NCBI GenBank assembly: GCA_020636325.1
Contig: JACJYC010000004.1
Location: 496,001 to 560,000, forward strand
Direction: 5' to 3'
DNA: 64,000 bases
Source: Lewinellaceae bacterium
Lineage (GTDB): Bacteria; Bacteroidota; Bacteroidia; Chitinophagales; Saprospiraceae
Each line of letters begins with the position of its first letter. Within the stretch, counting starts at the first letter, position 1. Both the position numbers and the translations under genes were made by a program. This document shows, in pieces, positions 16,423 to 24,789 of the stretch. The notes beneath the pieces were generated by a model that saw only the letters and a list, made by a program, of their open reading frames with translations, was not told the origin of the DNA and searched no databases.

Positions 16423-18750
16423 TTATTGTTTTCGCAAAAGGGTGACATCGCCTTTGTAAGCCTTGATGACGCCGTTCCCGAACCGGACCGTTCCATAATA
16501 GGCGTATACGCCCTGGGGCAGGCGCCTGCCGCCAAGGTTGCCGTCCCAACCCAAAGATTCCACATTCAGGTCAATATCGCCGGTCTGAAAGACCAGTGCG
16601 CCCCAGCGGTCAAATAGGAACAGTTGGGCAATTCGTTCGCCGGACCCACCGTCGCTGTAAAAGGTGAAACGGTCGTTCAGGCCGTCGCCGTCCGGCGAGA
16701 AAGCGTTGGGGATGTAAATTTCGCCCAGCTCGATGGTCAGCGGAAACCCGTCTGTGGCCAGGCAGCCTCGCTCATCTTCCACAATTATCCGGATATCCAT
16801 ATTGTTGACCGCCGTGAATTCCGTATTCGGCTCACCAGTGTCGATACTGCCCGGCAACCACTGGATCCGGCTGATCTGACCGTAGGTTTCAGCGCTCAGG
16901 CTGACGGGGGTCAGCGGCCGGACGAGCAGTTCTTCCAGCGGCAGGTTGACAAACAACGTGTCCGGCGCAACCACTTCAACGGGGAATTCCTGGATGCAAC
17001 CCAGGTCGTCCATCACCGTCAGGGTATAATTTCCGGCAGCCAGGTTTTTGACTTCCTGTTGCGCAAAGAACGATTGGCCGCCGTCGATGGAAAATACTGC
17101 CGGCTGATCCGGGTTTTCGAGTTCGATATCCAGTTCGCCCGTATCGCCCGGGCATTTGGGCTGGTTCACGGTTAAATTCACCTCGGGCCCTTCCGGCTCG
17201 GGCAGGAGGACTTGTCTGACGGCGCTGCAACCCGCCGGGTCGGTGACTGTTACGGCAAATTCACCGCCGGTAGCGGAAGCGAATTCAGGCCCGAGCGTGC
17301 CGCTGCTCCATTGGTATGCGTAGTCCGGCGGTGAAAGCGTTACCCGGACGCTGTCGCAGCTCTCCCGGATATCGGTTTCCAGACCGGGCGGCTCCTTCCC
17401 GGAAATGTCGTAGGGAACGGACTTCTGGCAGCCGAAGCCGTCGGTTAAGGTCAGGGTGTAAATGCCCGCATCCGCTTCCCGGAAACCGGCAATTACCGGA
17501 TTTTGGGGTAGGGCGCCGCCTTGGGGGCCTGCCCAGCTGAAGGTTTGATAATCGGGGGCATTGACCAACTTCAGCTCCAGGGTATCGCCGATGCATGGGG
17601 GGGCGTATTCAACCTCGGGCGGGAGCGGGGTATGAACGGCCAATTCCAGGGTATCGGTATCCGGGCATCCTTCCGCGTTTGTCGCGTTTAAGATGTAAAT
17701 GCCCGATTGGGTTGCTGAAAGCGGGTTGAAGACCAGTATGGAATCGTTGAATGCCGAGCCGTCCGGCAGCGTCCAATGGTGGTTGAGGCCGCCTGTGCCC
17801 GCCAGGTTAAGGGCATCGCCGTCGCAGACATCCAGATCTGGGCCGGCATCGGCAAACGGCGGCGACTCCAGCAAGACGGAATCCCGCACAATGCAGCATT
17901 CGTCTTCTACTTCGAGGTAGTACCAGCCCAGGTGCCCCGCCAGCGACCGGGCGGCGGCGGGCCCCTCCGACGACCAACCGTCTGAATGGCGCCAGGTCGC
18001 TTTGGCGTCCGCCGGGAAACAACCCGCCGGGATGACGGCTTCCAGGAACAGGCTGTCTTTCTGGCAATCGATCCGACCCGATTTGGCAATGGCGCAATCG
18101 GCAATAACCTCGGGACAAAGGATATGGCAGGAAAATTCAGTGGTGGTGCTGGCCGGGTTGCTGTACACAATGAACTCAACCTTGAACCCGACGGCGCAAA
18201 GCGGGATCCGGCCGCTGATCCGGCCGACACCGGTAAGGGTCTGCAGGTTGCCGGGCAAGGCGAACGGCGGTTGATTGAAAGATTCCAGCCACATATTCAT
18301 GGCATTCTTATCCGTTATACCCGATACCTGAAGAGCACCCTCATGCACCAATGCGAAACCGTCAATGCAATCCACGCAGTTGCCGAAGGCTATGGCGCCA
18401 AGGTCCTTCAGCGTCTGATCCGGGAGGATGGCCCAAACCCGGCCCCGGTCGACCTGCTGGCCGCCGAATGCGTTCAAATCCACATAAAAAGCCCTGCTTT
18501 TGCCGGCATCCGTGAAATAGGAGGTGTAAACCAGGGTATCATGGGCGGGGGAGGTATGGGTGGCCTGGTCCTGCGGGTCAATGTAGGAAAAGCCGCAATT
18601 CTCAAGCGTGATGACCGATTGAGCCCTGATCTGAAAGGAGAGGAATGCCAGAAGGAGCACGGCCATTAACCGCAATCCCGGTCCCTGGCCACCGCTAAAC
18701 CGCAATCCGGATTTGTCGTCTCTGCAATTCGACCGGGTTGTAAAAACCAT
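16423..18750 (-). CDS. Large secreted protein with T9SS type B (gliding-motility-type) C-terminal domain
   Basis: Product of 775 residues. An N-region of about 28 residues precedes the hydrophobic core LMAVLLLAFLSFQIRAQS. Several Ig-like/PKD-type modules follow (LDVCDGDALNLAGTGG, YAPPCIGDTLELKL), then an SprB-like repeat (KCPGDTGELDIELENPDQ .. FSIDGGQSFF .. YTLTVMDDLGC). The C-terminus is the classical type B sorting domain: IPNAFSPDGDGLNDRFTF, then LFDRWGALVFQ and PQGVYAYYGTVRF. Such proteins are exported by T9SS and act as surface adhesins or motility-linked proteins. The frame extends to 18885, but the ATG at 18750 has the A-rich upstream context usual here (AAACAAAACAACA). It leads a three-gene operon. 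Confidence 0.87.
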   Translation of the reverse strand: MVFTTRSNCRDDKSGLRFSGGQGPGLRLMAVLLLAFLSFQIRAQSVITLENCGFSYIDPQDQATHTSPAHDTLVYTSYFTDAGKSRAFYVDLNAFGGQQVDRGRVWAILPDQTLKDLGAIAFGNCVDCIDGFALVHEGALQVSGITDKNAMNMWLESFNQPPFALPGNLQTLTGVGRISGRIPLCAVGFKVEFIVYSNPASTTTEFSCHILCPEVIADCAIAKSGRIDCQKDSLFLEAVIPAGCFPADAKATWRHSDGWSSEGPAAARSLAGHLGWYYLEVEDECCIVRDSVLLESPPFADAGPDLDVCDGDALNLAGTGGLNHHWTLPDGSAFNDSILVFNPLSATQSGIYILNATNAEGCPDTDTLELAVHTPLPPEVEYAPPCIGDTLELKLVNAPDYQTFSWAGPQGGALPQNPVIAGFREADAGIYTLTLTDGFGCQKSVPYDISGKEPPGLETDIRESCDSVRVTLSPPDYAYQWSSGTLGPEFASATGGEFAVTVTDPAGCSAVRQVLLPEPEGPEVNLTVNQPKCPGDTGELDIELENPDQPAVFSIDGGQSFFAQQEVKNLAAGNYTLTVMDDLGCIQEFPVEVVAPDTLFVNLPLEELLVRPLTPVSLSAETYGQISRIQWLPGSIDTGEPNTEFTAVNNMDIRIIVEDERGCLATDGFPLTIELGEIYIPNAFSPDGDGLNDRFTFYSDGGSGERIAQLFLFDRWGALVFQTGDIDLNVESLGWDGNLGGRRLPQGVYAYYGTVRFGNGVIKAYKGDVTLLRKQ

Positions 18751-19479
18751 TGTTGTTTTGTTTCTCACCAATTGGGACGCAGGTAGATGGTTGTAGTGTA
18801 CAAGCCTACTAAAAAAAATTTTCCTCGCCGGATTGACCCGGTGATTTCCCATATGTGTCGTCTCGAAGGGCAGCCCGAAGGCCATTAGGCGGATTTCGCA
18901 GTTGTTCCGGTGTGTAAAAAGGGATCAGCTGTCGGATTTTGGAATTGCGGATAACTGCAGCGCAGGTTGCCGGTGCAATGGAGATTGTGATTTGCTTCGG
19001 CAAAAGTAACATATTTTGGGATATTCTAATGGGTTATTATTTGATAAAAAGTTAAATTTGTTTTAAACCCGGTCATTCCCAAACCCGGGGCCGAATCCCA
19101 TCCGACCACCTGCCTGCCTGCCGCTGACCGGCGATTCGGAACCGGTCGTACGGGGATTGCCTGGCCGGAGCCATCACATACCGGCCCTGCAGGCCGGAAA
19201 CGTAAAAATGCAACCCGGATGCACACCCGGCATGGCGGACCTGACGGCCCGCGCTGCCGATGGGATGGGATGCGGGGATTTTGGGAAATGGGGCGGGCGG
19301 GAAATGAGACGGAAAATGGGGCGGGAAATGAGACGGAAAATGGGGCGGGAAATGAGACGGGAAATGAGACGGAAAATGGGGCGGGAAATGAGACGGGAAA
19401 TGAGACGGAAAATGGGGCGGGAAATGAGACGGAAAATCTTCCGTCTCTACGGGTATTCGACCGACAATTGACAACTGCC
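18751..19479. other. 729-nt gene-free interval with minisatellite
   Basis: It contains the leader of the type-B T9SS operon (18751 to about 18900), a GC-rich stretch with the hairpin CCGGCC-CTGCA-GGCCGG (19181-19197), and the 12-bp tandem array described separately. Frames that read through the array have repetitive, low-complexity translations on both strands and are not credible genes. Confidence 0.7.
19299..19447. repeat. 12-bp minisatellite (11 units) ending in a palindrome
   Basis: Two variants, A = GGGAAATGAGAC and B = GGAAAATGGGGC, are arranged A B A B A A B A A B A over 19299-19430. A further diverged copy (GGGAAATGGGGC) lies at 19283-19294. The last unit runs into a 9-bp palindrome, GAGACGGAA (19426-19434) / TTCCGTCTC (19439-19447). 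The array reads as if it expanded from one arm of that palindrome. Confidence 0.9.
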
Positions 19480-20214
19480 TCAAACTTCCTGCAATTTGCG
19501 CCTGTTGTCCCGTTTTTTGGTTTCTTTCAATTCAAAGATAAAGCCTTCGGAGAGGAATTGCCGGTATTTTTCCGGGTCGAACTGGTAAAGGCGGGCGGGG
19601 CGGTGCGCTACGCCTTCCTGCGATTCTTCCAGGTCGATGAGGAGGTTCATAGACAGGATCTTCTTTCTGAAATTGCGTTTTTCAAGGGGTGTTTCCAGGA
19701 TGGCCTCATAGAGGTGCTGCAGCTCTGTGAGGGTGAATTTCGGCGGGAGGAGCTCAAAGCCGACCGGTCGGGTCCGGATCGACCATTTCAGGCGGTTGAA
19801 GCAAGCCTGCAGGATTTCCATATGGTCGAAGGGGAGGTCTTTAACGTCTGAGACAGAATGCCATTCCGCATCGCTGGCGATAGAGGCTGCCTGAACGTTG
19901 TAGGCATTGATCTTGACCAGTGAAAAATAAGCTACCGTAATGACCCGGCCGAACGGGTGGCGGTTGACCGCGCCGAAGGTTTTGACCTGCTCCAGGAATA
20001 CGTTCCGCAACCCTGTCAACTCCTCCAGTACCCGGCCTGCAGCTTCATCCAGATTTTCATTCGGATAAACGAAATATCCCGGCAACGCCCATGTATCTTT
20101 GTACGGTTCTTCCCCGCGTTTGATCAATAATACCTTCAGGTCGGCCTCGTCAAAACCGAAGATGACATTGTCAACCGTAAAAGCCGACTTGAAGAAATTG
20201 TTTAAATCAGTCAT
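19480..20214 (-). CDS. NrtR/AraR-type Nudix-domain transcriptional regulator
   Basis: Product of 244 residues. An N-terminal Nudix-fold domain (about 10-140) is followed by a C-terminal winged-helix domain (about 155-230; FTLTELQHLYEAILETPLEK .. FRKKIL), the organisation of NrtR-family regulators such as Bacteroides AraR. The Nudix box (GYFVYPNENLDEAAGRVLEE) is degenerate: the consensus REUxEExGU becomes RVLEELTGL, losing two of its glutamates, so it probably senses a ligand rather than hydrolysing one. Such regulators control NAD or sugar metabolism; the regulon is not evident here. A palindromic site, GTGTA-N5-TACAC (20281-20295), lies in the divergent promoter region. Confidence 0.83.
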   Translation of the reverse strand: MTDLNNFFKSAFTVDNVIFGFDEADLKVLLIKRGEEPYKDTWALPGYFVYPNENLDEAAGRVLEELTGLRNVFLEQVKTFGAVNRHPFGRVITVAYFSLVKINAYNVQAASIASDAEWHSVSDVKDLPFDHMEILQACFNRLKWSIRTRPVGFELLPPKFTLTELQHLYEAILETPLEKRNFRKKILSMNLLIDLEESQEGVAHRPARLYQFDPEKYRQFLSEGFIFELKETKKRDNRRKLQEV

Positions 20215-20241
20215 AATTAATCGGATGTAGCGGAATTGGAG

Positions 20242-20249
20242 GCAAGGTA
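20242..20249 (-). promoter_or_regulatory. -7-like element of the NrtR-type regulator gene
   Basis: The minus strand reads TACCTTGC, one T short of TACCTTTGC, 27 nt before the start codon at 20214. The same octamer occurs at 20378-20385 on the plus strand before the OstA-like gene, supporting it as a functional variant. Confidence 0.4.
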
Positions 20250-20280
20250 GCGCAATTATCGCACAACCGGAAGAGAATTA

Positions 20281-20295
20281 GTGTAAAAAATACAC
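20281..20295. promoter_or_regulatory. Candidate operator palindrome
   Basis: GTGTA-AAAAA-TACAC is a perfect 5-5-5 inverted repeat between the divergent regulator and OstA-like promoters. Autoregulation by the adjacent NrtR-type protein is a plausible inference only. Confidence 0.3.
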
Positions 20296-20377
20296 ATTTA
20301 AAGCCCGCGAATGCCGAATCGGGTTAACAGAAGGTTAAAGCGCTAAACATTACCGTCGTAAAAGGCCGCCGGATATG

Positions 20378-20385
20378 TACCTTGC
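20378..20385 (+). promoter_or_regulatory. -7-like element of the OstA-like gene
   Basis: TACCTTGC lies 23 nt before the ATG at 20409 and overlaps the TTG at 20382, which is therefore unlikely to be the start codon. Confidence 0.4.
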
Positions 20386-20408
20386 AGCCGAAAACGCAAT
20401 CGTTACCG

Positions 20409-22310
20409 ATGGAATATTTCAAGAAAAAAACGATCAGGACGACTTTCCTGCGATTACCCGGAAACCGCATCGCCGCAGTGGTTGCATTACTGCTGGCCTT
20501 TGCCATTTCCGGCGGTGCGCAAAGCCGGAAGCCGGGCCCCGTTTCCCCGCCCCCTGCTGCCCAGGATACTGCCCGGACCCGGGTGGACGTCGATCACGCG
20601 GATGTCCTGGAATATCAGCAGAAACGCGGTCGTGTTGTTCAGAAATTGATCGGCCATGTAGAATTGAGCCAGGACAGCGTCTACATGTACTGCGATTCCG
20701 CTACCATCGAAAACGGCACCCGGGTGGTGGCAATGGGCCACGTGCTGATCCAGCACGGCGACTCGCTGAGCGTTTTTTCGGACTCGCTGGTGTACAATTC
20801 GGAAACGCGCATCGCCGACCTTTTCGGTGAGGTCATTTTGCTCAACAACGACCAAAAGCTGTTTACCAACCGCCTGAACTACGACCTGAATACGAAGATT
20901 GCCACCTATCAGGACGGCGCAACCCTGACCAGTTCGGAAACCCAGCTCACCAGCCGGCGGGGATATTACTACGTAGACCAGCGGGAAGCCTATTTCAAGG
21001 ACAGTGTCCTGGTGGTGGATCCCAAATTCACCTTGCGATCCGATACCTTGCTCTTTAATGCTGAAAACAAGGTCGTTCATTTCCTCGGGCCTACCGTGAT
21101 CGGCGGCGACAGCACCAGGATCTACTGCGAAGCTGGTTTTTACGATACCGCCAACAACCTGGCGGAATTCAGGGAAAATGCCCAGTACGCCAAAGGCGAT
21201 CAGAAAGCCACCGCTGAAACCATCCGGTATAACGGTGAATTAAAGGAGTACACCCTCGACGGCGATGCCTATTTTGAGGACAAGGACCGGGTAGCGACCG
21301 CTGAACAGATCCGGTATTTTGAGGAAATGGACAAAACCGTGCTGAATGGAAAAGCCCATTTCAAAAGCGATAAACAGGACATCACCGCCGATGAAATCGT
21401 ATACGACGGAAAGAACGAAGTCTATTCCACCAAAGGACGCTCCAGGATCAGCGAGCCGCCCAATATACTGGAGGCGGATGCCGTAGCCTTCCGGGAAGAT
21501 ATCGGCCTGGGCATTGCGTCCGGCAACGTCATCTGGCAGGATACATCGGCCCAAACCACTATTTTTTGCGAAGATGCAGCCTACAACCGGGAAACCGGAT
21601 ACCTGAAGGCCAGCGGCGGCAACTGGGGCCGCCCGCTCATGGTTTCCGTTGCCGAGGCGGATTCAATGTACATGGCGGCGGATACGCTGATCTCGTTCCG
21701 CTCCGACAGCCTTGCCGGCGACAGCAGCCGCATTCTCCTGGCTTACCACGACGTACGGATTTACAAATCCGACCTGCAGGCCCTGTGCGACTCGCTTACC
21801 TTCAGCAGCGTCGATTCCCTGTTCCGCTTCTACCGGTCGCCCATCATCTGGTCGGATACCACCCAGTTCACCGGGGATACGATCTTCCTCCAGATGGCCA
21901 ACCGGGAGGTAGACCAGATCTTTCTCAAAAATAATTCCTTCATCATCAATTCCCCGGATGAACGGTTCTTCAACCAGATCAAGGGGAAATACATCAACGC
22001 CCGGTTCCGGGAAGGCGAGTTGCGGGTCATGGACGTCCAGGGCAATGCCGAATCCGTATATTACGCCCGGGACGATTCCGGGGGGTATGTCGGGGTGAAC
22101 AAAACGATCTGCAGCGATATGGTGCTCTATTTCGGCAACAACCAGGTGGAAAAGATCAAGTTCCTGAATCAACCGAAAGCCACTATGAGCCCCATGACCA
22201 GGGTGGATCACAATGAATTAAAAATTAAAGGCTTCAACTGGGATACCCGTTTCAGGCCCCAAAGCAAGGAAGATTTGTTTGGCGAAGATAAAAAGAGAGT
22301 CGTCAGATGA
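20409..22310 (+). CDS. OstA-like organic solvent tolerance / LPS transport protein
   Basis: Product of 633 residues. A basic N-region and signal peptide (hydrophobic core AAVVALLLAFAISGGAQS) are followed by repeated OstA/LptA-type beta strands throughout: DVLEYQQKRGRVVQKLIGHV, MYCDSATIENGTRVVAMG, LFTNRLNYDLNTKIATYQDG, ATAEQIRYFEEMDKTVLNGK, ITADEIVYDGKNEVYSTKG. The pattern (compute a layer, name what it contains, record the next) matches the OstA-like_N family and periplasmic beta-jellyroll proteins carrying lipopolysaccharide to the outer membrane. The length exceeds LptA but lacks an evident LptD barrel, so it is best called OstA-like. It is monocistronic and divergent from the Nudix-type regulator. 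Confidence 0.85.
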   Translation: MEYFKKKTIRTTFLRLPGNRIAAVVALLLAFAISGGAQSRKPGPVSPPPAAQDTARTRVDVDHADVLEYQQKRGRVVQKLIGHVELSQDSVYMYCDSATIENGTRVVAMGHVLIQHGDSLSVFSDSLVYNSETRIADLFGEVILLNNDQKLFTNRLNYDLNTKIATYQDGATLTSSETQLTSRRGYYYVDQREAYFKDSVLVVDPKFTLRSDTLLFNAENKVVHFLGPTVIGGDSTRIYCEAGFYDTANNLAEFRENAQYAKGDQKATAETIRYNGELKEYTLDGDAYFEDKDRVATAEQIRYFEEMDKTVLNGKAHFKSDKQDITADEIVYDGKNEVYSTKGRSRISEPPNILEADAVAFREDIGLGIASGNVIWQDTSAQTTIFCEDAAYNRETGYLKASGGNWGRPLMVSVAEADSMYMAADTLISFRSDSLAGDSSRILLAYHDVRIYKSDLQALCDSLTFSSVDSLFRFYRSPIIWSDTTQFTGDTIFLQMANREVDQIFLKNNSFIINSPDERFFNQIKGKYINARFREGELRVMDVQGNAESVYYARDDSGGYVGVNKTICSDMVLYFGNNQVEKIKFLNQPKATMSPMTRVDHNELKIKGFNWDTRFRPQSKEDLFGEDKKRVVR

Positions 22311-22322
22311 TGACGATTTAAT

Positions 22323-22342
22323 ATATTATCAATTGATAATAT
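22323..22342. promoter_or_regulatory. Perfect 20-nt AT-rich palindrome
   Basis: ATATTATCAATTGATAATAT begins 13 nt after the OstA-like stop codon and ends 95 nt before the DUF2911 start. It could be a dimeric-regulator operator or part of a termination signal; no T-run follows. Confidence 0.45.
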
Positions 22343-22436
22343 GTGTGTTTCAATGAATAAATTTTCTTAATATTACATCCTGAATGAAAGTTTCAATATC
22401 AGTTTTTCGTTAGTTCATTTATTCAATAATTCACTT

Positions 22437-22988
22437 ATGGTTATGAAAGCAACTAGATTTTTACTCCTGATCGCCGTGTTTTGCTTTGGCCTGAGTGCCG
22501 TTTTAAGTGCTCAAAGAGACAAATCAACGCGGCCGAGCCCTCCGGCTCAAACCAATGCCACCCTGGGCGATCTGACCATCGCCATAGACTACAGTCAACC
22601 TTCGGTGAAGGGCCGGGAAATCTGGGGCGGCCTGGTGCCCTACGGCGAAGTCTGGCGCACCGGCGCCAACGAAGCCACTACCTTTGAGGTGAATGCGGAC
22701 GTGCAGATCCAGGGCAAGACCCTTCCGGCGGGTAAATACAGCCTTTTCTCCATCCCGGGTGAAGAGGAGTGGGTATTTATCTTCAACAAGGTGCCCAACC
22801 AATGGGGGGCGTTCAAGTACAATCCGGCGGACGATGTGCTGCGCATTACCGCCAAACCCGGCAAAGCGCCCGTATTTACGGAAAAAATGAGTTTTGAGGT
22901 AGCCGCCAAGGGCGACCGCATGGCCTGGGTTAACCTCATCTGGGCCGATCTGGCTATTGGTTTCGGCATTGAACCCATGGCAAAATAG
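22437..22988 (+). CDS. DUF2911 family exported protein
   Basis: Product of 183 residues with a signal peptide (ATRFLLLIAVFCFGLSAVLSA) and one DUF2911 domain. The hallmark segments are LTIAIDYSQPSVKGREIWGG, VPYGEVWRTGANEATTFEV, LPAGKYSLFSIPG and EWVFIFNK. The family is common in Bacteroidota periplasms and is uncharacterised. The in-frame ATG at 22443 (MKATRF) is an equally reasonable start; the same ATGGTTATGAA arrangement recurs at 39787. Confidence 0.88.
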   Translation: MVMKATRFLLLIAVFCFGLSAVLSAQRDKSTRPSPPAQTNATLGDLTIAIDYSQPSVKGREIWGGLVPYGEVWRTGANEATTFEVNADVQIQGKTLPAGKYSLFSIPGEEEWVFIFNKVPNQWGAFKYNPADDVLRITAKPGKAPVFTEKMSFEVAAKGDRMAWVNLIWADLAIGFGIEPMAK

Positions 22989-23003
22989 GGTCGCTATCTG
23001 TGT

Positions 23004-23063
23004 CAGGTTTCATGGCAGCATTGCGATCAGGTCCCCCTTGAAGCTGATGGTGCCATGAAACTG
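23004..23063. terminator. Long stem-loop after the DUF2911 gene
   Basis: CAGGTTTCATGGCA (23004-23017) pairs with TGCCATGAAACTG (23051-23063) with one bulged G. An inner ATCAG (23026-23030) / CTGAT (23044-23048) pair adds a second helix. It starts 15 nt after the stop codon. No T-tract follows, so factor-dependent termination or 3'-end protection is as likely as intrinsic termination. Confidence 0.4.
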
Positions 23064-23144
23064 AACCTTTCCCCTCACGCTGGATTTTCCGCTTCTTTCC
23101 CGAATTTTAGGCCGGAATTGTTTAATTTACCTCCACGCATACCT

Positions 23145-23152
23145 TAGTTTTG
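23145..23152 (+). promoter_or_regulatory. -7 element of the MscS gene
   Basis: TAGTTTTG matches TAnnTTTG exactly and lies 22 nt before the ATG at 23175. The nearest TTG (23118-23120) is 24 nt upstream. Confidence 0.5.
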
Positions 23153-23174
23153 CGATCTACCAATTTTAGCATCC

Positions 23175-24788
23175 ATGTCAAGCGCGAAGAAATGTCTCCG
23201 GCTGATACTCTGTTTTGTTTTGATCACCCATTTTATGGAGGCCCAATCCCAGCGGCCTTCTCTGGGGCAGGAGACGCCCTACAATACCGTCTACGAGCAC
23301 CTTTATTATCTCCAGCAGGATTCCTATAAACCCGATTTGGCTGCGCGAACCTTGTACGGGGTTCAGGATAGTGTAAAGCGGGTCAAACTGGCCGTCAAGC
23401 TCAAACAGGTCTATGACGGGATGGGGCTGTATGTCCGGCTCAACCGGATACCGCGCGAAGCGGATTTTGTCGATACCGCGGTATCTCAGCCGGTTTTCAC
23501 GCTCTTTCCCGACGAGCTGCCGTCCGTGTACGTGGAGAAAGTGGAGGGTAAATGGTATTATTCAGCCGAAACGGTATCGCAAATAGAGCAACTCCACCAT
23601 GAGGTGTATCCCTTTGGCGCCGACCTGTTGCTGAATTTGCTGCCCCAATTCGGGAATCGCAAGGTGCTGGGACTGCAGGCCTGGCAATTCATGGGGTTGC
23701 TCATCATCTTGTTGCTGGTCATTGGCGCTCACTTCGTGCTCAGCCGGCTGCTCAAGCCGATCGTACGCCGGCTGACCCGGTCGAGGGTCTATCCTTCGCT
23801 GGTACCGCCGGATCTGACCTGGTCGATCGCCAGGCTGATCAGCATACTGATCCTGATCCGGTTCATCCGGGTATTTATTCCGCCCCTCCAATTGCCGATC
23901 GAGGCGGCCAATTTTGCCGTTACCGTTATCCGGCTGGTTTCCGTAGCGCTTTTGGTGGCTATACTGTTTAAATCCCTCAGGGTAGCGCTGCTGTACATCG
24001 AAAAGATCACCCTGCGGACCGAGAGCAAGATGGACGAACAATTGCTGCCTGTCCTTCAGCGGGGAGTGCAATTCCTGATCCTGGCCGGGGCGATTATCCA
24101 GGTCCTGCGGATTTTGCAGGTGGATATCACCACCCTCATCGCAGGGATTTCAATCGGCGGTTTGGCCATTGCGCTGGCTGCACAGGATACGGTCAAAAAC
24201 CTGTTCGGATCCCTGACCATTTTTATGGACAAGCCGTTTCAGATCGGCGACTGGATCAACTTCGACGGCGTAGACGGTACGGTGGAGGAGGTGGGATTCC
24301 GTTCAACCCGGGTAAGGACCTTTGCCAATTCACTGGTCTATGTTCCGAACGGGAAATTGTCGGACATGGTATTGAACAATTACGGCCTGCGGCAGTTTCG
24401 CCGGTTTAATACCACCATCGGCATAACCTACGATACCCCTCCGGCCCTGATCGATAAATTTGTAGAAGGGCTGAAGGCCATCGTAGCCCGGCACCCGCAT
24501 ACCCGAAAGGATTACTACGAGATCCACCTCAACGGGATGGGGGCTCACTCATTGGATATCCTCTTTTACATCTTTTTCGAAACGCCTACCTGGTCGGATG
24601 AGTTGCGGAGCAGGCATGAGATCATTTTGTCTGTCCTGAAGCTGGGACAGGCGATGGGCGTCCGGTTCGCCTTCCCGACACAGACCCTGCATGTGGAGGA
24701 ATTCCCCGGTACGGTGCCCACCACGCCGGGCCCGCCTGCTGATGAAAAGGAAATAGATAAGCGGTTGGCCGACTTTTTGAAAGGCTGA
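23175..24788 (+). CDS. MscS family small-conductance mechanosensitive channel
   Basis: Product of 537 residues. A signal peptide (ends near EAQSQ) and a periplasmic N-terminal domain of about 150 residues come first. Four or more membrane helices follow (about 172-195, 215-240, 250-275, 290-325). The pore-lining helix and beta domain carry the MscS signature ISIGGLAIALAAQDTVKNLF, then GSLTIFMDKPFQIGDWI and GTVEEVGFRSTRVRTFANSL. The C-terminal alpha/beta domain ends near residue 520. Such channels in the inner membrane release solutes on hypo-osmotic shock; the extra N-terminal domain makes this a larger MscS subtype. Its stop lies 1 nt from that of the convergent gene. Confidence 0.9.
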   Translation: MSSAKKCLRLILCFVLITHFMEAQSQRPSLGQETPYNTVYEHLYYLQQDSYKPDLAARTLYGVQDSVKRVKLAVKLKQVYDGMGLYVRLNRIPREADFVDTAVSQPVFTLFPDELPSVYVEKVEGKWYYSAETVSQIEQLHHEVYPFGADLLLNLLPQFGNRKVLGLQAWQFMGLLIILLLVIGAHFVLSRLLKPIVRRLTRSRVYPSLVPPDLTWSIARLISILILIRFIRVFIPPLQLPIEAANFAVTVIRLVSVALLVAILFKSLRVALLYIEKITLRTESKMDEQLLPVLQRGVQFLILAGAIIQVLRILQVDITTLIAGISIGGLAIALAAQDTVKNLFGSLTIFMDKPFQIGDWINFDGVDGTVEEVGFRSTRVRTFANSLVYVPNGKLSDMVLNNYGLRQFRRFNTTIGITYDTPPALIDKFVEGLKAIVARHPHTRKDYYEIHLNGMGAHSLDILFYIFFETPTWSDELRSRHEIILSVLKLGQAMGVRFAFPTQTLHVEEFPGTVPTTPGPPADEKEIDKRLADFLKG

Positions 24789-24789
24789 T

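Noticed and set aside
19073..19483. Minus-strand frame of about 136 residues rich in PSHFPPHF repeats
   Set aside because: It reads the 12-bp minisatellite, so periodic residues are expected; it uses a TTG start overlapping the regulator gene stop and has no promoter or family features.
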